From: Betaproteobacteria bacterium RIFCSPLOWO2_02_FULL_67_26
GTDB taxonomy: Bacteria > Pseudomonadota > Gammaproteobacteria > Burkholderiales > SG8-41
Length of the DNA stretch: 63,054 nucleotides
Reading direction: 5' to 3'
NCBI GenBank assembly: GCA_001771935.1
Contig: MERD01000040.1
Coordinates: forward strand, 43,401-106,454
A program made the translations under genes and the position numbers. Each line of letters opens with the position of its first letter. Within the stretch, counting starts at the first letter, position 1. Below, piece after piece: positions 42,268-48,369 of this stretch. The notes beneath the pieces were generated by a model. That model saw only the letters and a list, made by a program, of their open reading frames with translations, was not told the DNA's origin and did not search any database.

Positions 42268-43197
42268 TTACTCCGCGTGCTTTGTAAATTTAAAATCCGT
42301 CAAGCTGCCAGTTTTTGGGTCTCTAACATAATGAACTGTAGAAGTCTTGCCAGCAGTAGATGTTTCAGTGTACTGCCATTTTTCCATCCCCTTGAATTTC
42401 GGATCACCGAGATTCTCAATGATCTTCGTTCCCTTCCCTTCCTTAGCCGCATCTAAAACCATCTTATCCATTACACTTCTTGGCTCGCGGCTAAATTTGT
42501 CTGCTACCCTTGCAGTGATTTTCCCCTCCCTTTGTGCAGTAGCGGCAGTACTTGCGCTACGTTCTATCTGGCTTAATGTCTTCGCCGCGCCAATATTTAG
42601 ACCACTTAATAAACCAGTTGCACCTCCCGCAATTGCTGCATCTGAACTTGCCGCGATGGACCAATTGACCTGCCCAAACGCAGCTGCCTGGCTTATAGCG
42701 TCGGCAGCAACACCCAGGCCGTAACCAATACCTGTCAGCTTCGCAACCTCCACCAGAAAAACGGAGAGCGGCGAGTTTCCGTCTGGGTCCACAAACTTGT
42801 ACGGGTTATTGTTCCCATACGCATACCGGTTGAAGCTGTGGAGGTTTTCCTCTCTAAACCCAACCGCATCCACCCCCATAAACCGCCCCACCACCGGGTC
42901 GTAGTAGCGCGCCCCGAAGTAGGAGAGGCCCGTGTCCGCGTCAAACGCCTTGCCGTGGAAAAACTGCCTATTACCCGCCGCGGCGGACTCGTTTTTGGTC
43001 CGTTCCCCGTACGGCCGGTAACCCTCGCGCCAGACGATATTGCCGTCGATATCGGTGGCGGCGACGGGACTGCCCGCGACATCGGTGTGGATAAAGATGA
43101 GCGCTTCAGTCGCCTCTGCCGGGGCAGGTACGATGAGCAGCGCTATGGCAAGCGCCATCCAGACTGGATAGAACCACTTGATGGATTTGGGTGTCAT
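42268..43197 (-). CDS. Split RHS cap protein with toxin tip E
   Basis: A 309-residue protein: signal peptide (LAIALLIVPAPAEATEA), then the RHS core starting FIHTDVAGSPVAATDIDGN, YRPYGERTKNES, FFHGKAFDADTGLSYFGARYYDP and NNNPYKFVDPDG. A hydrophobic linker (GLGVAADAISQAAAFGQ) leads to a tip of about 70 residues with GKGTKIIENLGDPKFKGMEK, then VHYVRDPKTGSLTDFKFTKH. The GDPKFKG...VHYVRDPKTG...DFKF pattern occurs on other RHS toxins, from memory; activity is unknown. ATG 43197 matches the start of the other four caps. Confidence 0.85.
   Translation of the reverse strand: MTPKSIKWFYPVWMALAIALLIVPAPAEATEALIFIHTDVAGSPVAATDIDGNIVWREGYRPYGERTKNESAAAGNRQFFHGKAFDADTGLSYFGARYYDPVVGRFMGVDAVGFREENLHSFNRYAYGNNNPYKFVDPDGNSPLSVFLVEVAKLTGIGYGLGVAADAISQAAAFGQVNWSIAASSDAAIAGGATGLLSGLNIGAAKTLSQIERSASTAATAQREGKITARVADKFSREPRSVMDKMVLDAAKEGKGTKIIENLGDPKFKGMEKWQYTETSTAGKTSTVHYVRDPKTGSLTDFKFTKHAE
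42780..43197 (-). repeat. Conserved RHS cap core, copy E
   Basis: About 420 bases encoding the signal peptide and RHS core, nearly identical to the other four copies. Similarity extends roughly 20 bases before the ATG (GCCAGGCTCGATTTTTCG) and breaks off right after the DPDG codons, where the variable tip starts. Confidence 0.85.
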
Positions 43198-43246
43198 CGA
43201 AAAATCGAGCCTGGCCTGAATTCCTAATTCGAATCCGCCCCCTCTC

Positions 43247-43447
43247 TTAGTCAAGCTTGGACTCCCAGTCCGGATCAATTTCATACAAAGCATCGCCGAT
43301 ATCACGCTGATGACAACCTTGCGCTTCCAACTGGTCGATCAGCTGCCGTAGTGGAAGTGGTGCGCTTAATCTCCACGGTTTTCTTGAATGAGGCGGTGTG
43401 GCCTCAGCCTCGTATTTATCACCGAGCTTCTTGATTGACAGAGTCAT
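43247..43447 (-). CDS. Candidate immunity protein for RHS tip D
   Basis: A 66-residue cytoplasmic protein: SIKKLGDKYEAEATPPHSRK, then WRLSAPLPLRQLIDQLEAQG, then a C-terminal acidic ALYEIDPDWESKLD. It starts one base after the tip D stop, so translation is coupled. Small acidic-ended proteins in this position are usually immunity proteins; no family was recognised. Confidence 0.65.
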   Translation of the reverse strand: MTLSIKKLGDKYEAEATPPHSRKPWRLSAPLPLRQLIDQLEAQGCHQRDIGDALYEIDPDWESKLD

Positions 43448-43448
43448 G

Positions 43449-44414
43449 CTATTCGCCTACAGCTTTTATTCGTTCGTAGTTCTGATAGCCACGCTGATTA
43501 ATCTGCTCTAGTTCCGTCTTGTAATATGGGCTCGTCGGATTGGGATAATTAGCCCGGCCAGGTGCCGGACCACAGTCAAGAATTCGACATCCTTGATCCA
43601 TTTTTTCATTAATCCATCTGCGGTTATTTTCCATCCATTTCTCAGGAGGAGTCTTCGTTGGGTTATACCAGCTTGCGCCACGGGCCTGTGCAGTTGGAAT
43701 GACTCGATCCGCCATTCCCTCTCCAATCACTATTGCCTCTTGGGCACCTTTTGACGCTTGACGTGCCGCCCAAGCAACTGCTGCTCCCCCACCAATTGCC
43801 CCGCCGACTGCTCCTGCCGCTGCTGAGGGTGCAGCCTCCTGTGCCGCTCCCCTCAAACTTACATCAGCGAAGTTTCCAAACGCAGCCCACTGGCTTACGG
43901 TATCCGCCGCAAGAGCGAGTCCGCCAGCTGTGGCAGCACCCGCAATCATGCCCTTGACCACGGGAATCAAGAAAATCAGGAATGCCGCATTACCATCGGA
44001 ATCCAGATATTTGTAGGGGTTGTTATTCCCGTAGGCATAGCGATTGAAGGAGTGTAGATTCTTCTCATCGAATCCCTGCGCATCCACCCCCATAAACCGC
44101 CCCACCACGGGGTCGTAGTACCGCGCCCCGAAGTAGCTCAACCCCGTGTCCGCATCAAACGCCTTGCCGTGGAAAAACTGCCTATTACCCGCCGCGGCGG
44201 ACTCGTTCCTGGTCCGCTCCCCGTAGGGACGGTAGCCCTCGCGCCAGACGATATTGCCGTTGATGTCGGTGGCGGCGACCGGGCTGCCTGCCACATCGGT
44301 GTGGATGAAGGTCAGCGTCTCAGTTGCCTGAACCGGAGAAGCGGCAACGATAAGCAACGCGATAGCGAGTGCTGACCAGACCCGATGCAACCACTTGATG
44401 GATTTGGATGTCAT
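43449..44414 (-). CDS. Split RHS cap protein with toxin tip D
   Basis: A 321-residue protein: signal peptide (LAIALLIVAASPVQATE), RHS core from HTDVAGSPVAATDINGN to NNNPYKYLDSDG, a Gly/Ala-rich hydrophobic linker of about 90 residues, and a tip of about 95 residues. The tip has EAIVIGEGMADRVIPTAQ, PPEKWMENNRRWINEKMDQG and RILDCGPAPGR. The NRRWINEKM...GP core recurs in RHS tips I recall but whose activity I cannot name. The ATG at 44414 is in the conserved 5' repeat context. Confidence 0.85.
   Translation of the reverse strand: MTSKSIKWLHRVWSALAIALLIVAASPVQATETLTFIHTDVAGSPVAATDINGNIVWREGYRPYGERTRNESAAAGNRQFFHGKAFDADTGLSYFGARYYDPVVGRFMGVDAQGFDEKNLHSFNRYAYGNNNPYKYLDSDGNAAFLIFLIPVVKGMIAGAATAGGLALAADTVSQWAAFGNFADVSLRGAAQEAAPSAAAGAVGGAIGGGAAVAWAARQASKGAQEAIVIGEGMADRVIPTAQARGASWYNPTKTPPEKWMENNRRWINEKMDQGCRILDCGPAPGRANYPNPTSPYYKTELEQINQRGYQNYERIKAVGE
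43992..44414 (-). repeat. Conserved RHS cap core, copy D
   Basis: Core copy of about 420 bases shared with the other four caps. The upstream motif GGGCCAAGCTAGATTTTTCG before the ATG is a variant of that in copies E and B. Divergence begins at the DSDG codons. Confidence 0.85.
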
Positions 44415-44436
44415 CGAAAAATCTAGCTTGGCCCAA

Positions 44437-44847
44437 TTAACTGTCGTTTGAGAAATTAAACTTTCTCGCCGAGTCAATTAATTCATCTGTTGCACTCTTC
44501 AAGTGTTCTAGAAATTCAGAAACAGCCTGCGATTCACGAACAGGGAACCGTACAAGCAAATCCTGTCCTTTTTGATGAATCATCCGAACTGACGACTCTA
44601 CGGTCCACACAGATTGTTCCCATCGTGCGTCTAACCACCACGAATAAGCTTTGCCTGAGCGCGTTTCAACATCAACAAATGCTTCTAAGACTGGGCCAGT
44701 CTTATAGCGTCGTATATCAAAACCACGCTTCGCACCACTCACGCCGGGTTTATCGCGAAGCGAATGCGCTAGCTCAAGCAAAGCTTCGTTTATTAAGCTA
44801 ATACCGTCCAAGAGGGATCGCCCGATGATGTTATTTGGGTCCTGCAT
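44437..44847 (-). CDS. Candidate immunity protein for RHS tip C
   Basis: A 136-residue cytoplasmic protein. An N-terminal helix (SLINEALLELAHSLRDKPG) is followed by a beta-rich middle (RYKTGPVLEAFVDVETRSGK, SWWLDARW, WTVESSVRMIHQKGQDLL) and a C-terminal helix (AVSEFLEHLKSATDELI). It starts six bases after the tip C stop. No family recognised; the role is inferred from position. Confidence 0.65.
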   Translation of the reverse strand: MQDPNNIIGRSLLDGISLINEALLELAHSLRDKPGVSGAKRGFDIRRYKTGPVLEAFVDVETRSGKAYSWWLDARWEQSVWTVESSVRMIHQKGQDLLVRFPVRESQAVSEFLEHLKSATDELIDSARKFNFSNDS

Positions 44848-44853
44848 AACATC

Positions 44854-45810
44854 TCATTTCGGAAACTTACCACGCTCAGATACAGCTTCCTTCAGCGTTT
44901 CAGGAGAAATGTTGCGTACGCTTACGTGTCCCGGAGGGAACTTATCAATCGTTACTGAGCCGGGTGGAAGTTTTGACGTGTCTACACCGAAGTAGTTTTC
45001 TCCAGGCCTAAGCACCGGGCGTTCACCTTTTGGCAATGGGTTAGAGAGAGAATCTCGAAAAGAAATTGCCTCTTCGCCTGGCCTGACTTTGAGGTTTGAA
45101 GGAGATGGATTTCCTTCTCGATAAATGACTTTTGGAGAGCTGCCAGTTCTCGCAGCGTTTGCCACACCGGCTAGTGCTCCCCCTTGCGCGCCCCCAGCAA
45201 AACCCAGCAGCGCGCCGACAAAGGCACCATCGCCAGCAGCATCTACTACACCGCCTACACCCCATATGTTGGCAACGGTGCCAGTTTGATAGTACTGAAT
45301 TCCCGCGTTGAATACGGCCGCTGATCCTCCCCCAATGGCTGCTCCACCTCCAACCCATGCCAAGATTGGAATAATTATGGTCGGCGAATTGCCATCCGGA
45401 TCCTTGAATTTGTAGGGATTGTTATTCCCGTAGGCGTAGCGGTTGAAGGAGTGCAGGTTTTTCTCATCGAAATGCTGTGGGTCCACCCCCATAAACCGCC
45501 CCACCACCGGGTCGTAGTAGCGCGCCCCGAAGTAGGAGAGGCCCGTGTCCGCGTCAAACGCCTTGCCGTGGAAAAACTGCCTATTACCCGCCGCGGCGGA
45601 CTCGTTCCGGGTGCGCTCCCCGTAGGGCCGGTAGCCTTCCCGCCAGATCACGTCGCCATTGATGTCCGTGGCGGCGACGGGACTGCCCGCGACATCGGTG
45701 TGGATGAAAGTCAGCGTCTCGGTCGCCCGAGCTGGAGCGGCAGCGATGAGCAACGCCATGGCGAGCGCTGCCCAGACCTGATAGAACCACTTGATGGATT
45801 TGGGTGTCAT
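44854..45810 (-). CDS. Split RHS cap protein with toxin tip C
   Basis: A 318-residue protein: signal peptide (LAMALLIAAAPARATE), RHS core from HTDVAGSPVAATDINGD to NNNPYKFKDPDG, a Gly-rich hydrophobic linker (WVGGGAAIGGGSAAV, GALLGFAGGAQGGALAG) and a tip of about 95 residues: YREGNPSPSNLKVRPGEEAI, SFRDSLSNPLPKGERPVL, GHVSVRNISPETLKEAV. The REGNPSPSNL...RPGE...SFRDSLSNP core is distinctive, activity unknown. ATG 45810 matches the common start; a GTG five codons upstream is open. Confidence 0.85.
   Translation of the reverse strand: MTPKSIKWFYQVWAALAMALLIAAAPARATETLTFIHTDVAGSPVAATDINGDVIWREGYRPYGERTRNESAAAGNRQFFHGKAFDADTGLSYFGARYYDPVVGRFMGVDPQHFDEKNLHSFNRYAYGNNNPYKFKDPDGNSPTIIIPILAWVGGGAAIGGGSAAVFNAGIQYYQTGTVANIWGVGGVVDAAGDGAFVGALLGFAGGAQGGALAGVANAARTGSSPKVIYREGNPSPSNLKVRPGEEAISFRDSLSNPLPKGERPVLRPGENYFGVDTSKLPPGSVTIDKFPPGHVSVRNISPETLKEAVSERGKFPK
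45392..45810 (-). repeat. Conserved RHS cap core, copy C
   Basis: Core copy of about 420 bases. The immediate upstream sequence (AATTTTTCA before the ATG) keeps only the last part of the shared 5' motif, so this copy's left junction differs slightly from B, D and E. Confidence 0.85.
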
Positions 45811-45852
45811 TGAAAAATTGGTCACTTTAACCTTGACACCTTTAGCCCCTAA

Positions 45853-46131
45853 TCATGCCGATGGCTTGGAATATGGCAACGAGATTCGACGCGCCGCACA
45901 GACTGCCTCGTAGTGCGTGAGTGCTTCCGATAGTTGCTCTCGCACATCTTCGATTTCCGCCGCCAGATCCACTACTTGGTTAGCCTCCAAGAGCTTGGCC
46001 ATCCGTTCCATGCTTCGTACCAGCGCATTCAAAGTATCGCCTTGAACGACAACACCGGGATAGTTTCGCTCTGGAAGCTGGACTATCGCGAAGTTGGTCT
46101 GACGGCTCAAAAGCTCAACATGCCCACTCAT
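45853..46131 (-). CDS. DUF6959-like candidate immunity protein for RHS tip B
   Basis: A 92-residue cytoplasmic protein: ELLSRQTNFAIVQLPERNYP, GVVVQGDTLNALVRSMERM and a helical EIEDVREQLSEALTHYEAV. The RxTNxAxxQLPxRxYPGVVVQGD pattern matches the DUF6959 type as I remember it, which is often found beside RHS and other polymorphic toxins. It starts two bases after the tip B stop, so the immunity role is well supported by context. Confidence 0.75.
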   Translation of the reverse strand: MSGHVELLSRQTNFAIVQLPERNYPGVVVQGDTLNALVRSMERMAKLLEANQVVDLAAEIEDVREQLSEALTHYEAVCAARRISLPYSKPSA

Positions 46132-46133
46132 AC

Positions 46134-47063
46134 TTACCTCGGTGTCGGTGTGAACGTGATGTATGGTTTATTGGGATCGACAGTCCCGCGCAAGAAGTCC
46201 TGATTGCGTGGCTCACCCAAACCACGCTGGCCTTCGGGAAGCGAACTTTTCATACTGTGCGCGGTTGATCCCCGTGTGCTCTCTGGAATAACATAGTCCC
46301 AATCAGATGTGGGGCCTGCCGTTCCTTTGGCCCTGCTACCGACAACCGAGATCTCGGTGCCGGTTCTATCGGCCGCGTTCTGGATACGAGCGATCTCGCT
46401 GGTAGTCAGGTTCTCAAGCTTTGCCCCCCCGCCTGCTACTGGCCCTACACTCTTGGCAACACTCGCCCCTATTCCAATAGCCTTGATAACGCCTAATCCC
46501 GCAGCCGTTACACCAAGATCGGGAAACGATGTAGGTATCACTTGCCCCGAGCCCGCCGGTACCGCAGGCATGGGCGCTAACGCGTCGAATCCCAACCATA
46601 ATCCCACGCCTACGATCATCGGGAGGATGGCTTGGCCTGCCCTCCCGTCCGGATCCACGAATTTGTACGGATTGTTATTGCCGTAAGCGTAGCGATTGAA
46701 GGAGTGCAGGTTCTTCTCATCGAATCCCTGCGCATCCACCCCCATAAACCGCCCCACCACAGGGTCGTAGTAGCGCGCCCCGAAGTAGGAGAGCCCCGTA
46801 TCCGTATCAAACGCCTTGCCGTGAAAAAACTGCCGGTTACCCGCCGCGGCGGACTCGTTCCGGGTCCGCTCCCCGTACGGCCGGTAGCCCTCGCGCCAGA
46901 TCACGTTGCCGTTGATGTCCGTGGCGGCGACCGGGCTGCCCGCCACATCGGTGTGGATGAAGGTCAGCGTCTCGGTCGCCCGAGCTGGAGCGGCAGCGAT
47001 GAGCAACGCCATGGCGAGCGCTGCCCAGACCTGATAGAACCACTTGATGGATCTGAGTTTCAT
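46134..47063 (-). CDS. Split RHS cap protein with nucleotidyltransferase-fold toxin tip B
   Basis: A 309-residue protein: signal peptide (LAMALLIAAAPARATE), RHS core from HTDVAGSPVAATDINGN to NNNPYKFVDPDG, a hydrophobic linker, and a tip carrying SVVGSRAKGTAGPTSDWDYV. That is the GSRxxG...SDxD signature of pol-beta-type nucleotidyltransferases, preceded by ARIQNAADRTGTEI. The tip ends with FLRGTVDPNKPYITFTPTPR. It could transfer a nucleotide to protein or RNA in the target cell; this is inference from the motif. Confidence 0.85.
   Translation of the reverse strand: MKLRSIKWFYQVWAALAMALLIAAAPARATETLTFIHTDVAGSPVAATDINGNVIWREGYRPYGERTRNESAAAGNRQFFHGKAFDTDTGLSYFGARYYDPVVGRFMGVDAQGFDEKNLHSFNRYAYGNNNPYKFVDPDGRAGQAILPMIVGVGLWLGFDALAPMPAVPAGSGQVIPTSFPDLGVTAAGLGVIKAIGIGASVAKSVGPVAGGGAKLENLTTSEIARIQNAADRTGTEISVVGSRAKGTAGPTSDWDYVIPESTRGSTAHSMKSSLPEGQRGLGEPRNQDFLRGTVDPNKPYITFTPTPR
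46646..47063 (-). repeat. Conserved RHS cap core, copy B
   Basis: Core copy of about 420 bases with the upstream motif GCCAGGCTCTGTTTTTCG, close to that of copy E. The first codons differ (KLRSIKW versus TPKSIKW), so the very start has begun to diverge. Confidence 0.85.
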
Positions 47064-47083
47064 CGAAAAACAGAGCCTGGCCG

Positions 47084-47377
47084 CTATTTTTTAGCCCACA
47101 TGAGAAAAGTTTGAAGAATCTCCTTCAAATTCCGCGGGCCACAGTCTCCTTTAAAGACGCCATTCTCAATCCGACAGAGAATCCAGTCATTCTCGTCTTC
47201 GCGCTGAATTTTGATCGTATCGAAGCTACGAGAATACAAGGGCGTGTCTGTCAATTCGATAGTGATTGCCCAACCCGGGTTGTCAAGGGTTTCAATCGTT
47301 ATCCCATATGTGTGCTCCCAGTCTCCATTGCACATGGAGACATACCACTCTTGAAGACTATCAAGCGTGTCGATCAT
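47084..47377 (-). CDS. Immunity protein 53 (Imm53) family, partner of RHS tip A
   Basis: A 97-residue protein with the Imm53 pattern: LQEWYVSMCNGDWEHTYGI, IETLDNPGWAITIELTDTPL, DENDWILCRIENGVFKGDCG and NLKEILQTFLMW. The CxGDWEHxYGIxIxTLDNPGW block is diagnostic. The start overlaps the tip A stop by four bases, so production is coupled to the toxin. It lacks a signal peptide and should act in the cytoplasm. This is the best-supported immunity gene in the array. Confidence 0.9.
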   Translation of the reverse strand: MIDTLDSLQEWYVSMCNGDWEHTYGITIETLDNPGWAITIELTDTPLYSRSFDTIKIQREDENDWILCRIENGVFKGDCGPRNLKEILQTFLMWAKK

Positions 47378-48297
47378 TGCTGTCTCGACCCAGGAATTTC
47401 ATCTGGGGTTGCGGGGCGCACTCCTCCGGGAATACTTTTCCCTTGCGTGTGAGGCGTCGAAACGCGCTCGCCCGTATCCTTATTCGTATGAGGACGGCCA
47501 ACGACATCTGTACTTTGCTTTGAATCCCAGCCGCTTGGATTCCTAGGATTTGGTGTCCAAGTCTCATGCCGGGTAATTTCTCCAGTCCTAGGGTCAGTCT
47601 TCCAAGTTGTATGCTCTGCATCCGCGTCTTTGGCTGGCTCTACTTTATTGCCTCGGCTAAAGATTAGATTCCCAATTTTGTCCGCTAATTCCGAGAAGCC
47701 CGGCAATTGGTTTCCCGAAACCGCTGACCCTGGTGTCGTCAGAATAGTCAAACCGGAATCATTGCTGGCCGGGAATCCCTGTAACCCCGGCTGTGGTTTT
47801 GCCGCTTGATAACCCCCAAGATATACATACGTACCTACGGCAATTCCGATAAATAAAATCTTATCCGCATACCTTCCATCAGAATCTATGTACTTGTATG
47901 GGTTGTTATTCCCATATGCATATCGGTTGAAGCTGTGGATGTTGTCTTCCCTGAATCCAACCGCATCCACCCCCATAAACCGCCCAACCAGGGGATCGTA
48001 GTAACGGGCGCCGAAGTAGCTCAGGCCTGTATCCGCGTCAAAGGCTTTGCCATGAAAAAACTGCCGATTACCCGCCGCGGCGGACTCGTTCTTAGTCCGC
48101 TCCCCGTAGGGCCGGTAGCCTTCCCGCCAGATCACGTCGCCATTGATGTCCGTGGCGGCGACGGGACTGCCCGCGACATCGGTGTGGATGAAAGTCAGCG
48201 TCTCAGTTGCCTGAACCGGAGAAGCGGCAACGATAAGCAACGCGATAGCGAGTGCTGACCAGACCCGATGCAACCACTTGGCCGATTTGCTTGTCAT
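47374..48297 (-). CDS. Split RHS cap protein with toxin tip A
   Basis: A 307-residue protein: signal peptide (LAIALLIVAASPVQATE), RHS core from HTDVAGSPVAATDINGD to NNNPYKYIDSDG, one membrane-like segment (ILFIGIAVGTYVYLGG) and a tip with AEHTTWKTDPRTGEITRHET, then DVVGRPHTNKDTGERVSTPH and GGVRPATPDEIPG. The ending resembles the polymorphic-toxin type 24 group, to be verified. The ATG at 48297 has GGAGGGG at a good distance, the best ribosome-binding site of the five caps. First cap after the large RHS gene, 72 bases downstream. Confidence 0.86.
   Translation of the reverse strand: MTSKSAKWLHRVWSALAIALLIVAASPVQATETLTFIHTDVAGSPVAATDINGDVIWREGYRPYGERTKNESAAAGNRQFFHGKAFDADTGLSYFGARYYDPLVGRFMGVDAVGFREDNIHSFNRYAYGNNNPYKYIDSDGRYADKILFIGIAVGTYVYLGGYQAAKPQPGLQGFPASNDSGLTILTTPGSAVSGNQLPGFSELADKIGNLIFSRGNKVEPAKDADAEHTTWKTDPRTGEITRHETWTPNPRNPSGWDSKQSTDVVGRPHTNKDTGERVSTPHTQGKSIPGGVRPATPDEIPGSRQQ
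47876..48297 (-). repeat. Conserved RHS cap core, copy A
   Basis: Core copy of about 420 bases. Its upstream sequence (GTGGAGGGGAAAACC) is unlike the other four, so this promoter-proximal copy may be the parental one. Confidence 0.8.
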
Positions 48298-48369
48298 GGT
48301 TTTCCCCTCCACAGCAACCTTTTGCTTGAGAATCTCATCTGCGTTCATCTGCGTTTATCGGCGGCTAAT
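48298..48369. repeat. Short tandem repeat between the RHS gene and cap A
   Basis: The spacer contains ATCTGCGTTCATCTGCGTTTATCGGCGG, a 12-base-period repeat whose complement is the AACGCAGATGAACGC-type unit found at other gene borders in this window. No terminator is visible, so transcription from the large RHS gene into cap A is plausible. Confidence 0.55.

Noticed and set aside
42268..48297. The five RHS caps as dead fragments of a longer RHS gene
   Set aside because: All five are intact, keep a signal peptide and a directly following partner gene, and their cores are highly conserved, which argues for maintained function.
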